DNA from: Xenorhabdus nematophila ATCC 19061
Lineage (GTDB): Bacteria > Pseudomonadota > Gammaproteobacteria > Enterobacterales > Enterobacteriaceae
Reading direction: 5' to 3'
Assembly (NCBI RefSeq): GCF_000252955.1
Contig: NC_014228.1
Coordinates: 3,325,232-3,389,231, forward strand
Length of the DNA: 64,000 nucleotides
The translations under genes and the position numbers were made by a program. Below the pieces are notes generated by a model, which was given only the letters and a program-made list of their open reading frames with translations, had not been told where the DNA came from and ran no database searches. This document shows, in pieces, positions 17,067 to 25,229 of this stretch (the first letter of the stretch is position 1; each line of letters opens with the position of its first letter).

Positions 17067-18329
17067 TTATTTCCGACGTTTTTTAGCAAAGTCATACGGA
17101 GTTATATATTTTTCTCTATTTGCATCCAGATAATCAGCCCACCATTGAACCATTAGCTGCCGTTCATCCAGATGCTTAGATGTGTGAATATACGCAGCAC
17201 GGACGTTCTTTCTTTCCACATGGCTTAACTGGCGTTCTATTGCGTCATCGTTCCATAATCCCGATTCGCCCATAGCACCACGCGCCATTGTTCTAAATCC
17301 ATGACCACAAACTTCTGTTTTGGTGTCGTACCCCATACCGCGTAAGGCATTATTTACGGTACTTTCGCTCATGACTTTTGCCGGATTATGGTCATGAGGA
17401 AACATCACCTCACATTCTCCACTCAAACCCTGCAAGATTTTAAAGAGAGATACGGCCTGACGACTCAGTGGCACAATATGCTCAGTTTTCATTTTCATGC
17501 CACGCTCAGAGAATTTAACGCCTTCAATAGGTTTTCTTGTGGCGGGAATTTTCCAGACTGCATTTTCAAGATCAAGTTCTTCCCAACGGGCAAATCTCAA
17601 CTCACTGGAACGGACAAACGTTAATAAAGTCAGTTCTACAGCGATTTGGGTAATCAAGCGCCCGCGATAGTGAGAAAGACGGGTAAGAAATTCAGGTAAG
17701 CGTTCGTGAGGGAGTGCTGGGTGATGTTTGGCTTTTACAGTGGAAAGCGCGCCAGACATATCATTTGCGGGATTAGATTCAAGAATATCATTCTGGACAG
17801 CATACCGCATGATAGAGGTAACACGTTGCTGTAATCGCTGGGCAATATCGTGTTTACCATCGGCATCAACGGATTTGATAGGTGCTAAAAGTTGGCTTGT
17901 TCTTAAAGTGGAAATATCGAGCCTGCCAATATGAGGAAAAATATAATGTTCAAGGCTGCGCAGAATGCGATTGCTGTGATCTTCACTCCATCGCTTATTG
18001 CTGGCGTGCCATTCACGGGCTACCTGTTCAAAGGATGGTGCCCCTTTTGATTCGGTTTGTGCCCCTTTTTTCTCTGCTTTGGGGTCAGAGCCTTGTGCTA
18101 TGAGTTTTTTGGCTTCATCCCGTTTAGCCCGTGCATCAGCTAAAGACACCACCGGATAAACACCAAAAGCCAGTCGGTCTTCTTTTTTATCGGTAGGGCG
18201 GCGATACTTCATCCGCCAGTATTTAGAGCCGCGTGAGGTGATCTCCAAATAGAGTCCGCCACCATCAGCGAGTTTGTAGGTTTTTTCTTTGGGTTTTGCT
18301 GTTTCGATTTGCCGTGCGTTTAGTTTCAT
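17067..18329 (-). CDS. int: P4-type tyrosine integrase
   Basis: A 420-residue integrase starting at the ATG 18327-18329 (MKLNARQIETAKPKEKTYKLADGGGLYLEI), the family's usual start. An upstream GTG would add four residues. It has the N-terminal DUF4102 arm-binding domain, the SAM-like core-binding domain, and the catalytic domain with the first Arg in SSELRFARWEEL, the H-x-x-R in HGFRTMARG and the Tyr in RKNVRAAYIHT. P4-type integrases normally use the 3' ends of tRNA genes. It sits next to the right end of the island, which has a tRNA-like 3' end on the same strand. Confidence 0.95.
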   Translation of the reverse strand: MKLNARQIETAKPKEKTYKLADGGGLYLEITSRGSKYWRMKYRRPTDKKEDRLAFGVYPVVSLADARAKRDEAKKLIAQGSDPKAEKKGAQTESKGAPSFEQVAREWHASNKRWSEDHSNRILRSLEHYIFPHIGRLDISTLRTSQLLAPIKSVDADGKHDIAQRLQQRVTSIMRYAVQNDILESNPANDMSGALSTVKAKHHPALPHERLPEFLTRLSHYRGRLITQIAVELTLLTFVRSSELRFARWEELDLENAVWKIPATRKPIEGVKFSERGMKMKTEHIVPLSRQAVSLFKILQGLSGECEVMFPHDHNPAKVMSESTVNNALRGMGYDTKTEVCGHGFRTMARGAMGESGLWNDDAIERQLSHVERKNVRAAYIHTSKHLDERQLMVQWWADYLDANREKYITPYDFAKKRRK

Positions 18330-18513
18330 TTTTAGGGGCACATTTAATAATAGAAGTGTAGGTGCCCCAGATTATGCCCCGCGGTGCATGTTGATTGCAA
18401 TGGACTAAAGTAGACATAAAAAGAAAAGAACTGATTGATTTATCAGATCTTTCTAAGATTTAGTTTACTAGAGTAGACGTTAGTAAACTTATATATGGTG
18501 CCCAGACAGGGAA
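18330..18513. other. Right attachment region with tRNA 3'-end-like sequence
   Basis: This is the int-proximal end of the island. TATGCCCC-type boxes occur at 18334-18342 (complement), 18361-18368 and 18373-18380. Read on the minus strand, 18497-18526 gives a GGTTCAATTCC T-loop-like sequence followed by TGTCTGGGCACCA, i.e. the 3' end of a tRNA gene including CCA. No complete tRNA is present. I interpret it as the attP-borne copy of a tRNA 3' end. The left junction near 1636-1650 is only loosely similar (CCAGAGCGGGA versus CCAGACAGGGA), which would fit use of a secondary site in parB. Confidence 0.5.
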
Positions 18514-19110
18514 TTGAACCCGCGCCTAATGTCTCAACCCGTCACGGATGCGGTGCAGGCATCGGAGACAACATGTGCTCCGGTCGATAAGACACCCGTG
18601 CCTGCTCCGTCTTCCCGAAACACTCCGGTGATCCCGCCTTATCAGCCGGATAGTCCGCCTGAACCGGCGCTGTCTGAGCCTGAAGCTGACGATCTCCACT
18701 TTGCCCGGACCGGGCTGGAGCCGGTCAGTTCAGTCTGGCACATTTCCCCGATGCAGGACGATATCGAGCATCTGCAAAATATGGCGTTTCGCCTGGCGTT
18801 TGAACTGGCCGAAGTGATGGGCTGTGACCGTGATTTGCTGCCGGTATCGGATGAGCGGTCGGCGGGATTTTGCCTGATTGACGGGCCGGATGTTCATCCT
18901 TTTTCGTGTTTATTGCACGCCCTGACCGGGGAAATCTCGACTGACCGTCATGAACTGACGCTGACTGCCGTTCTGCTCGGCACCGCCGGACGGGAGGCGG
19001 TGCCATTACTGGATGACAGCCAGACCGTGAAGTTTCTGCGGCTGCTGCGAATTATCCGCCGCCTGCGTGAACTTCAGCGCGAAATTACACCGGAGATGTT
19101 GACGATGTAG
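18514..19110 (+). pseudogene. ParB-family ICE protein, C-terminal segment
   Basis: The frame opens left of base 18514 without a proper start (first codon TTG, no ribosome site). It encodes a proline-rich linker and then the C-terminal domain characteristic of PFGI-1-class ParB proteins (VWHISPMQDDIEHLQNMAFRL, then FLRLLRIIRRLRELQREI). It is the continuation of the gene cut at about 1640. The separation by an island with its own integrase shows that the satellite inserted into this gene. It is followed at 19191 by DUF2857, the normal next gene in this ICE family. Confidence 0.75.
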
Positions 19111-19190
19111 CGATGCCGGTCCGGGGTGCCTGCTTTTCAGTGTGTTGTTCATTCATTGTGTTTTGACTGGCCTGATAATGGAGGAAGTGT

Positions 19191-19772
19191 ATGAATCATT
19201 TATCGCAAGCGACCAACAGCCTGCTGTTGCAGTTGGTGATGGATTTGAAGAACGGCTATATCCGCCGTTGCGAAGCACTGGGGCTGGCCCCCTCGGAGAT
19301 GCTGATGTTACAGAGTCTGACGATTGAGGATTTGCATTATCTGGGCAACAGCCCGGTATCGGTGCTGAGTGTGCAGATTCATCACGCCAATCTGGCCCGC
19401 ATCCTGCATCAGGCGCGTATCGAACAGCAGCGGATACAACGCATTGACCGGGCACTGGCACTCAGCGGATCGATTGACCTGATGCACTATTTTTTTGGCC
19501 TGTCCAGTCTGGAGGTAGCGGCGCGCCGGCGTATTGCCGGTATTGCCGTGAAGTCAGGGCGGGTTTCGGTGCTGACGGAAGCGGAAAGCCGTGACCTGTG
19601 GCAGCGCTGGCAGGCGGCAAAGATGAGGGATGCGGACAGTGCCGACGGGCTGGATATCATGATGGACGTGGCGGAGCATCATGATATTTCGCTGACGTCC
19701 GTCTGGAATGCCGTCAAAGAATGGCAGCAACAGGGTGCATCCGGATCGGTCTCTGTGAAAAAACAGGGATAA
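19191..19772 (+). CDS. DUF2857-domain ICE protein
   Basis: A 193-residue protein with a GGAGGA ribosome site. The N-terminal half (LLLQLVMDLKNGYIRRCEALGL...LTIEDLHYLGNSPVSVLSV) is a DUF2857 domain, which resembles the flagellar regulator FlhC region and is found almost only in PFGI-1/SPI-7-type ICEs between parB and the STY4528 gene. The C-terminal half has a predicted helix-turn-helix-like segment (DVAEHHDISLTSVWNAVKEW). Role in element regulation is inferred from location. Confidence 0.8.
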   Translation: MNHLSQATNSLLLQLVMDLKNGYIRRCEALGLAPSEMLMLQSLTIEDLHYLGNSPVSVLSVQIHHANLARILHQARIEQQRIQRIDRALALSGSIDLMHYFFGLSSLEVAARRRIAGIAVKSGRVSVLTEAESRDLWQRWQAAKMRDADSADGLDIMMDVAEHHDISLTSVWNAVKEWQQQGASGSVSVKKQG

Positions 19773-19792
19773 AACAAGTTATACAGGAAACG

Positions 19793-20050
19793 ATGTCAGG
19801 AAAATTAACCGAAATCATGTCCGGCCTGCATGTGCCGGTAACGGCACCGCTGTCCTTTCGCCGCAAGGCGCAATATCAGGTGAAATGTTACCGGCGGGGT
19901 CAGCGTAATTACGTCCGGCTGAAGGAAAAAGGCACCGGGTATCTGAAAATTAACGTGGGGCTGTTCTGGCGGCTGTTAAGCCGTGACAGCGGGCAATCGT
20001 GGGAGCTGATGCACCACGAACGCTACAACAATGAAATTCGTAAATCGTAA
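19793..20050 (+). CDS. Small ICE protein, unknown function
   Basis: I start at the ATG 19793-19795 (MSGKLTEIMSGL) preceded by AGGAAA. The longer frame overlaps DUF2857. It is 85 residues, basic, with KCYRRGQRNYVRLKEKGTGYLKINVGLFWRLLSRD. I do not recognise a named family, but a small basic ORF at this place is common in this ICE type. It starts 20 bases after the DUF2857 stop and is likely cotranscribed. Confidence 0.65.
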   Translation: MSGKLTEIMSGLHVPVTAPLSFRRKAQYQVKCYRRGQRNYVRLKEKGTGYLKINVGLFWRLLSRDSGQSWELMHHERYNNEIRKS

Positions 20051-20145
20051 ATGTGACTGAAGTCGTGTCATTCTGCGCCTTGTGCAACGCCACAGGGTGC
20101 AGCCCTGACATTATTTTCACAGATTAACACCGGAGAGAAGGGATC

Positions 20146-21369
20146 ATGATAACCCTGTCAGCAGACAGTTTAATTGCCCACACCATGGCCAAAATGAAAA
20201 GCCGTCTGGAACAACGTACCGGCGATGACGTTTCACAGCTGCGCAGTGGTCTGCTGTTTATGGGGAATATTCAGGATGCCTATCCCCGTCGCCTGTTACT
20301 GGATGATCGTCTGTCACCGCTGGATAAAACGGGCTGGATGATGATCCGTTTGTATGCGCAACAAAATGAAGGGGCGGTTTTCCCCAGCTACGATGAATTG
20401 CAGGTGCTGCTGGCTTCACCCTATAAAGGCAAAGCCTCCCGTGAAACCGTCAGCCGGGTATTACTGATGCTGCGAATAACCGGCTGGCTGAGTTTATGCA
20501 AGCGTATCCGCGATGAGCACGGGCGGGTGCGGGGCAATATCTATGCGCAACACGATGAACCGCTGACCTGCCGTGATGCCGAGATTCTTGATCCTCACTG
20601 GCTGGATACCGTGGCAGAAGCCTGTCGCAGCAAAAACCGCACTATCAGCCAGACGGCACGGGAGGTACTGACTGACATTAAAGAAGATCCACTGATGCGT
20701 CATCGTCACAGTCATATCCGTTTGCTGGAAGCGCGGCTGAATGCGGTGCAGACGCCACAGCAAAAGGTTATGAGGCAGGCGCTTCAACAGGGAAAACAGC
20801 AAACCGAACTCAGGGAAATGAAACCGGGTTCGGAAACCGAATCCGGTCAGTTAAAAGGGCAGAATAAGCTGGATTCGGAAACCGAACTCAGCATGAAATC
20901 AACGGTTTATCGTCAAACAACTAAACCGAACCGTTATGTACGTTCTTTCACACAGAGTGTGAATAAAAAAACATACGTCGATCCCCCGTCCGCTATTTTT
21001 CTGCCGGAAACGTTATGCAGGCAACTGGAGCCGGAAGATGGGGGGATGCTGAACAGCCAGTTGCAGGCACTGCCTGCTGAACAGGCGCAGACTGTGTTGA
21101 TTTGTCTGGATAAGGCGTTACAGGCAGGCAAAATCGGTAATCCGGTCGGCTGGCTGCTGGCGATGATGAAACGGGCACGGGAGGGAAAACTGTATGTGCA
21201 GGCCGAACCGGCTGTCACGACGACAGCGGCTGCGAAGAAACCCGTTGAATTCACACGGGAAACGGCGCGTTCTGTTCCCCCCTCTTCACAAGCCCATGTC
21301 CGCAGTGTGGTGAAAGACATTCGTCAGCGGCTGGCGCAGGCAAAATATCACAGTGATGACAGGGGGTAA
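20146..21369 (+). CDS. STY4528 family ICE replication protein
   Basis: A 407-residue protein of the STY4528 pathogenicity island replication family. The N-terminal half looks like a plasmid initiator-type winged helix (LDKTGWMMIRLYAQQNEGAVFPSYDELQVLL...ASRETVSRVLLMLRITGWLSL). The middle is low-complexity with a repeated GSETESGQ/DSETELSM motif. It has a GAGAAGGGATC ribosome site. It lies immediately upstream of five 107-bp repeats with internal palindromes, which makes it a candidate for the protein that acts on them. Confidence 0.82.
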   Translation: MITLSADSLIAHTMAKMKSRLEQRTGDDVSQLRSGLLFMGNIQDAYPRRLLLDDRLSPLDKTGWMMIRLYAQQNEGAVFPSYDELQVLLASPYKGKASRETVSRVLLMLRITGWLSLCKRIRDEHGRVRGNIYAQHDEPLTCRDAEILDPHWLDTVAEACRSKNRTISQTAREVLTDIKEDPLMRHRHSHIRLLEARLNAVQTPQQKVMRQALQQGKQQTELREMKPGSETESGQLKGQNKLDSETELSMKSTVYRQTTKPNRYVRSFTQSVNKKTYVDPPSAIFLPETLCRQLEPEDGGMLNSQLQALPAEQAQTVLICLDKALQAGKIGNPVGWLLAMMKRAREGKLYVQAEPAVTTTAAAKKPVEFTRETARSVPPSSQAHVRSVVKDIRQRLAQAKYHSDDRG

Positions 21370-21398
21370 AACCGGGTTGTGTTGCCCGGAACAGCAAT

Positions 21399-21878
21399 GA
21401 TTAAAAATTATACGGGTGTGCCCGGGGCACAGGCGACTAAAAATTGTGCTGCCTTGTTTGAGGCAGGCAAGTCTGAAAATCTACCGTATTGTCTGAGATA
21501 TCCGTGATTAAAAATTATACGGGTGTGCCCGGGGCACAGGCGACTAAAAATTGTACTGCCTTGTTTGAGGCAGGCAAGTCTGAAAATCTACCGTATTGCC
21601 TGAGATAGCCATGGTTAAAAATCATACTGGTGTGCCCGGGGCACAGGCGGCTAAAAATTGTACTGTCTTGTTTAAGGCAGGCAAGTCTGAAAATCTACCG
21701 TATTGCCTGAGATAGCAGTGGTTAAAAATCATACGGGTGTGCCCGGGGCACAGGCGGCTAAAAATTGTACTGCCTTGCTTGAGGCAGGCAAATCTGAAAA
21801 TCTATCATATTGGCTGAGATAGCAGTGGTTAAAAATCATACGGGTGTGCCCGGGGCACAGGCGGCTAAAAATTGTACT
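21399..21878. repeat. Five tandem 107-bp repeats with two palindromes each
   Basis: The unit (starting with the TTAAAAAT motif at 21401, 21508, 21615, 21722 and 21829) repeats at exactly 107-bp spacing, and the fifth copy is partial. Every unit has a perfect palindrome TGTGCCCGGGGCACA. The complete units also have the stem CTGCCT/AGGCAG or a close variant, separated by TAAAAATTGT. Copies differ by a few substitutions. They fill the gap between the STY4528-type gene and TIGR03761. Iterons of an ICE replication origin or a partition (parS-like) site are the likeliest readings. A repeated RNA hairpin is an alternative. Confidence 0.9.
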
Positions 21879-22038
21879 TTATTAGCCGGGTAACAAAGAC
21901 GATAAAAAATAATCTTTTCTACGATCCCGAAAAGGGATCGTTTTTTCCTTTTTCCATAACTGATTATCCATTGAGTCGCAGACGTCTTTCCCCTGATAGT
22001 CCCACAGACATAAACCGACCAAACAGGAGTTGCTCTTT
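21879..22038. other. Intergenic region with hairpin upstream of the TIGR03761 gene
   Basis: A stem CGATCCC/GGGATCG (around 21922-21940) is followed by TTTTTTCC, a terminator that closes the repeat region. A CAGGAG ribosome site lies before the ATG at 22039. Confidence 0.6.
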
Positions 22039-22764
22039 ATGTCTGAACCTGATGAAAAAACCGCACCGTCGCCACCCCGTCGTGTCGGTGCACTGAAATC
22101 CGCATTAACCATTGAACTGCACACCCACTACGCGATCCGCCTCTGGGAAGGACGTAAAAAAGAGGACATCACCGGCCGTCGTCAATACCCGGACATTATC
22201 GGCATGCCGCAGGCGATTAAACGTGCCGGCACCATCAGCGTGGATGCCGCTGCCGATAACCCGTATGGCGACAGCTGGCTGATTAAACTGGAACAGGCAC
22301 TGGTGACGGCATCGGCCAGTCTTCAGCAGCGTATTGCCACCTTGCAGGAGATCCTGAACGCCCTGCCGGCGCAGATTACGTTATCTGCTGTTTCCTCCGT
22401 CGAACCGCTGAATATCGGGGTCTACAGTCACTCCCCGCTGGGTTACCGCTGTGTCTGGCTGTTGGTCGGTTTCGACCAGCTGGCGATGAAAACCTTTCAG
22501 GCGTTTCATTACGGTTTTATTTCTCGTTCAGAGCGGGATGCGTTGCTGCATAACGGCAGTCGGGTGATCCGCCAGATTTATGGTCTGGTGCGTTCTTACC
22601 GCCCTCTGAAGGTGACCCGTGCGGATATTGAGGAAAAAACACCGGCCGGCCTTGAAGCCATTAAATGGCTGGGCGAGCCGGAACCCGATATTTTGTCGGG
22701 CCGTTTGCGTTCCGTTTTTTCACCGAGCCGGCGTGCTGTTGTTCAGGATGCGGGCAGGGGGTGA
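22039..22764 (+). CDS. TIGR03761 (PFL_4669) family ICE protein
   Basis: A 241-residue protein starting at the ATG 22039-22041 with CAGGAG upstream. The extended frame would use TTG. The family signature is visible in LKSALTIELHTHYAIRLWEGRK, DIIGMPQAIKRAG and the central NPYGDSWLIKLEQAL, with the conserved AFHYGFISRSERDALLHNGSRVIRQIYGLV near the end. It is a marker of PFGI-1-class ICEs with unknown biochemistry. Its stop is 1 base before the topB ATG. Confidence 0.88.
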   Translation: MSEPDEKTAPSPPRRVGALKSALTIELHTHYAIRLWEGRKKEDITGRRQYPDIIGMPQAIKRAGTISVDAAADNPYGDSWLIKLEQALVTASASLQQRIATLQEILNALPAQITLSAVSSVEPLNIGVYSHSPLGYRCVWLLVGFDQLAMKTFQAFHYGFISRSERDALLHNGSRVIRQIYGLVRSYRPLKVTRADIEEKTPAGLEAIKWLGEPEPDILSGRLRSVFSPSRRAVVQDAGRG

Positions 22765-22765
22765 T

Positions 22766-24760
22766 ATGCAGCTTTATCTGTGTGAAAAGCCCTCTCAGGC
22801 CCGGGATATCGCCCGGGTGCTGGGCGTGAAGCAGCGCGGACAGGGTTATCTCTTTGGCGACAGTATTATTGTCACCTGGGCTATCGGGCATTTGCTGGAA
22901 ATGGCTGCACCCGAACACTATGGCGAACAATTCGGCCCGCCGTGGCGCATGGAACCCCTGCCGGTGCTGCCTGCACAATGGCAGTGGACGGTGAAGAAAG
23001 AGACTGCCGATCAGTTTGCGGTGATCAGACAGTTACTGAAACAGGCCGACGAAGTGATTATCGCGACCGATGCTGACCGTGAAGGGGAAGTGATTGCCCG
23101 GGAACTGCTGGAGTATTGTCATTTTACCGGTCCCGTCAGACGGCTGTGGCTGTCTGCGCTGGATGAAACCAGTATCCGGCAGGCACTGGCCGCAATATTA
23201 CCGGGGGAGAAAACCGCGCCGCTCTGGCAGGCCGGACTGGGGCGGGCACGGGCGGACTGGCTGACGGGAATAAACCTGACCCGCCTGTATACCCTGAAAG
23301 CGCAGGCACAGGGATTTGGTGAGGTGCTGTCCATCGGACGGGTACAGACGCCGACACTGGCTCTGGTCGTGAACCGTGATAACGATATCGCCCGGTTTGA
23401 GCCAAAGCCCTACTGGCAGGTGATGGCCACATTGCAAAAAGATGACATTAGCTTTCGGGCTAAATGGCTGCCTGCGCCCGACGATGGCGATGAAGAAAAA
23501 CGTTGTATCCGGGAGGATATCGCGCAGAGTGTGGTTCAGCGTTGTCAGCAGACACAAGATGCCGTGGTGACTGAACTCACGCAGAAACGGGAAAAAACCC
23601 CGCCGCCGCTCTGTTTTGATTTGGGGATGCTCCAGCAGGTAGCCTCCCGTCAGTGGGGAATGGGGGCCGGTCAGGTACTGACGATTGCCCAGTCGTTGTA
23701 TGAAACCCATAAAGCGACCACCTACCCGCGCACGGATTGCGGTTATCTGCCGGTTTCGATGCGGGAGAACATTCCGGCCGTGTTCACCGCGCTGACCCGC
23801 ACCGACCCCGCGATGAGTGCCATTATCAGCCAGCTGGATGCCAGCGCTTTTTCCCGTGTCTGGAATGACAGCCAGATCACGGCACACCCTGCCATTATTC
23901 CGACCCGCCACACTTTTGATATGACGAAACTGACCGCGGATGAATTAAAGGTCTATCAGTTGATCCGCCACTATTATCTGGCGCAGTTTCTGCCTGCTCA
24001 GGAAACGGATGTGACTGATGTGACATTCACTATCGGCGGGCAGGTATTTCAGGCGAAAGGGCGGGTCAGTGTGGTCACGGGCTGGAAGGCACTGTTTGCC
24101 GATGAAAAACAGGCGCAGGAGCAGGAAGACAATACCGCGCTGCCTGCACTGAAAAAAGAGGAAATCAGCCCGGTACTCCGTGCAGAAATACAGCCCCGGC
24201 AAACCCGGCCGCCTGCGCCTTTTACCGAAGGTACGCTGATTGCCGCCATGAAAAATGCGGCGGCGTTTATCCATGATCCACAGCTTAAAAAAGTGCTGCG
24301 GGAAAGTGCCGGTCTGGGCACGGAGGCCACCCGGGCCGGTATCATTGAAGCCCTGTTTAAACGCCGGTTACTGGCGCGAAAAAAGAAAAACCTGCATGCA
24401 ACGCAGCTGGCGCAGGAGCTGATAGCCGGGCTGCCGGATGTCCTGACCCATCCGGGCATGACGGCACTCTGGGAACAGTCACTGGACGACATTGCCCGGG
24501 GCCGGACCACACTGGATGGCTTTATGCAGAAACAGGCACAGTGGCTGGCGCATTTAGTGGAAAAGGGCAAAACACAGCCGATCCGGTTTACCCTGCCGAA
24601 AACCCCGGCGTGCCCGCGCTGTGGCGGCCCGATGCAAAAACGGGCGGGAAAAACAACCCCGTTCTGGGGCTGCACCCGCTATCCGGCATGCAAAGGGATG
24701 CTGAACGCTAACGCGGTGATCGGCTCCCGAAAAACCCGGCGGGGAAATTCGCCGGACTGA
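22766..24760 (+). CDS. topB: DNA topoisomerase III of the ICE
   Basis: I start at the ATG 22766-22768 (MQLYLCEKPSQARDIARVLG), giving 664 residues. Type IA topoisomerase. The TOPRIM domain has the DADREGE motif (IIATDADREGEVIARELLEYC), the active-site Tyr lies in TTYPRTDCGYLP, and further typical blocks are LGRARADWLTGINLTRLYTLKA and LSIGRVQTPTLALV. The C-terminus has one zinc ribbon (CPRCGGPMQ ... FWGCTRYPACKG). Plasmid- and ICE-borne TopB helps resolve replication or transfer intermediates. It follows TIGR03761 with a 1-base gap. Confidence 0.95.
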   Translation: MQLYLCEKPSQARDIARVLGVKQRGQGYLFGDSIIVTWAIGHLLEMAAPEHYGEQFGPPWRMEPLPVLPAQWQWTVKKETADQFAVIRQLLKQADEVIIATDADREGEVIARELLEYCHFTGPVRRLWLSALDETSIRQALAAILPGEKTAPLWQAGLGRARADWLTGINLTRLYTLKAQAQGFGEVLSIGRVQTPTLALVVNRDNDIARFEPKPYWQVMATLQKDDISFRAKWLPAPDDGDEEKRCIREDIAQSVVQRCQQTQDAVVTELTQKREKTPPPLCFDLGMLQQVASRQWGMGAGQVLTIAQSLYETHKATTYPRTDCGYLPVSMRENIPAVFTALTRTDPAMSAIISQLDASAFSRVWNDSQITAHPAIIPTRHTFDMTKLTADELKVYQLIRHYYLAQFLPAQETDVTDVTFTIGGQVFQAKGRVSVVTGWKALFADEKQAQEQEDNTALPALKKEEISPVLRAEIQPRQTRPPAPFTEGTLIAAMKNAAAFIHDPQLKKVLRESAGLGTEATRAGIIEALFKRRLLARKKKNLHATQLAQELIAGLPDVLTHPGMTALWEQSLDDIARGRTTLDGFMQKQAQWLAHLVEKGKTQPIRFTLPKTPACPRCGGPMQKRAGKTTPFWGCTRYPACKGMLNANAVIGSRKTRRGNSPD

Positions 24761-24824
24761 AAATGGGATTAAGGATTGACCGCACGGACTGATGCTTTAA
24801 AAATCATGCTGTTTTAGCCGAAAA

Positions 24825-25229
24825 CTCCCGTAGCCTGAAAGGGAGCGCATGATTGCGGTACATCTGCCCACCTTTGAAAGCAGATATTGTCAGTCCAGTG
24901 GCAGTGAAGGTTTTTTATTCTTTATCAGCATGTCAGCAACGTATATACACTTCGTCTTTCAAACTGCCTCTTTGTTGGCTGCGCTCGCTCACCCCGGTCA
25001 CATAGTTATCTATGCTCCCGGGGATTATGAAAGGCTCCTGCCTTTCACCGGAGGTCAGCCTTTGGCTGGGCAAATTCGTTTCCGACGAATTTGTCATTCC
25101 CTTGTCGCCGCGATGCAACCTGAAATCCATTGTGTAGTCGTCTGACGCCCGGCGGGAAAAATCATTCCCGTCAGGGGACAGGATTTTCTCCGTCACCCCT
25201 TATTTTGTTACCTCCATGGAGAACATCGT
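24825..25229 (+). promoter_or_regulatory. Structured leader upstream of the STY4534 gene (repeat element, copy A)
   Basis: Two conserved hairpins open the element: CTCCC/GGGAG (24825-24829 with 24841-24845) and ATCTGC/GCAGAT (24862-24867 with 24880-24885). They share primary sequence with 45481-45541 and 62240-62302. Just before the gene, GGGAA/TTCCC (25154-25158 with 25165-25169) competes with GGGAAAAATC/GGATTTTCTCC (25154-25163 with 25181-25191). This is the same alternative arrangement as at copy C. It looks like a transcribed leader with attenuation-type switching. Function inferred. An intergenic repeat with additional hairpins interrupts it at 24944-25125. Confidence 0.55.
24944..25125. 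repeat. Enterobacterial intergenic palindromic repeat, with inserted hairpins
   Basis: The segment around TTGGCTGCGCTCGCTCACCC and GTCACATAGTTATCTATGCT, and the distal CCGCGATGCAACCTGAAAT, matches the widespread Yersinia/Serratia/Xenorhabdus-type intergenic palindromic repeat as I remember it. Its two arms are separated by a block (about 25027-25094) with three small hairpins, e.g. GAAAGG/CCTTTC and AAATTCG/CGAATTT. I see no coding capacity. Confidence 0.5.

Larger units (their letters stand above)
1640..18512. mobile_element. Capsid-forming phage satellite (cf-PICI-like island) inserted in the ICE parB-like gene
   Basis: Gene content from right to left is: tyrosine integrase, AlpA, YlcI-like and Icd-like small proteins, P4-alpha-type primase/helicase, T6SS cargo (Hcp, DUF6402, DUF6201), HK97 major capsid protein, protease, portal, head-tail adaptor, connector, HNH, TerS, TerL, a Ner-like regulator, and an oppositely oriented SIR2 gene. 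There are no tail, baseplate, lysis or late-activator genes. That set matches the published capsid-forming phage-inducible chromosomal islands, which build their own capsids and take tails from a helper phage. Boundaries are inferred from where the split parB-like gene stops and resumes. The exact core is not certain. TATGCCCC boxes near both ends (1701-1708, 1713-1720, 18373-18380) look like integrase arm sites. Confidence 0.8.

Noticed and set aside
18497..18575. A complete tRNA gene at the satellite end
   Set aside because: Only the 3' end fits. The upstream part cannot be folded into D and anticodon arms and belongs to the parB-like frame.
21399..21878. CRISPR array
   Set aside because: The period is 107 bp and the whole unit is conserved. 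There are no variable spacers and no cas genes.
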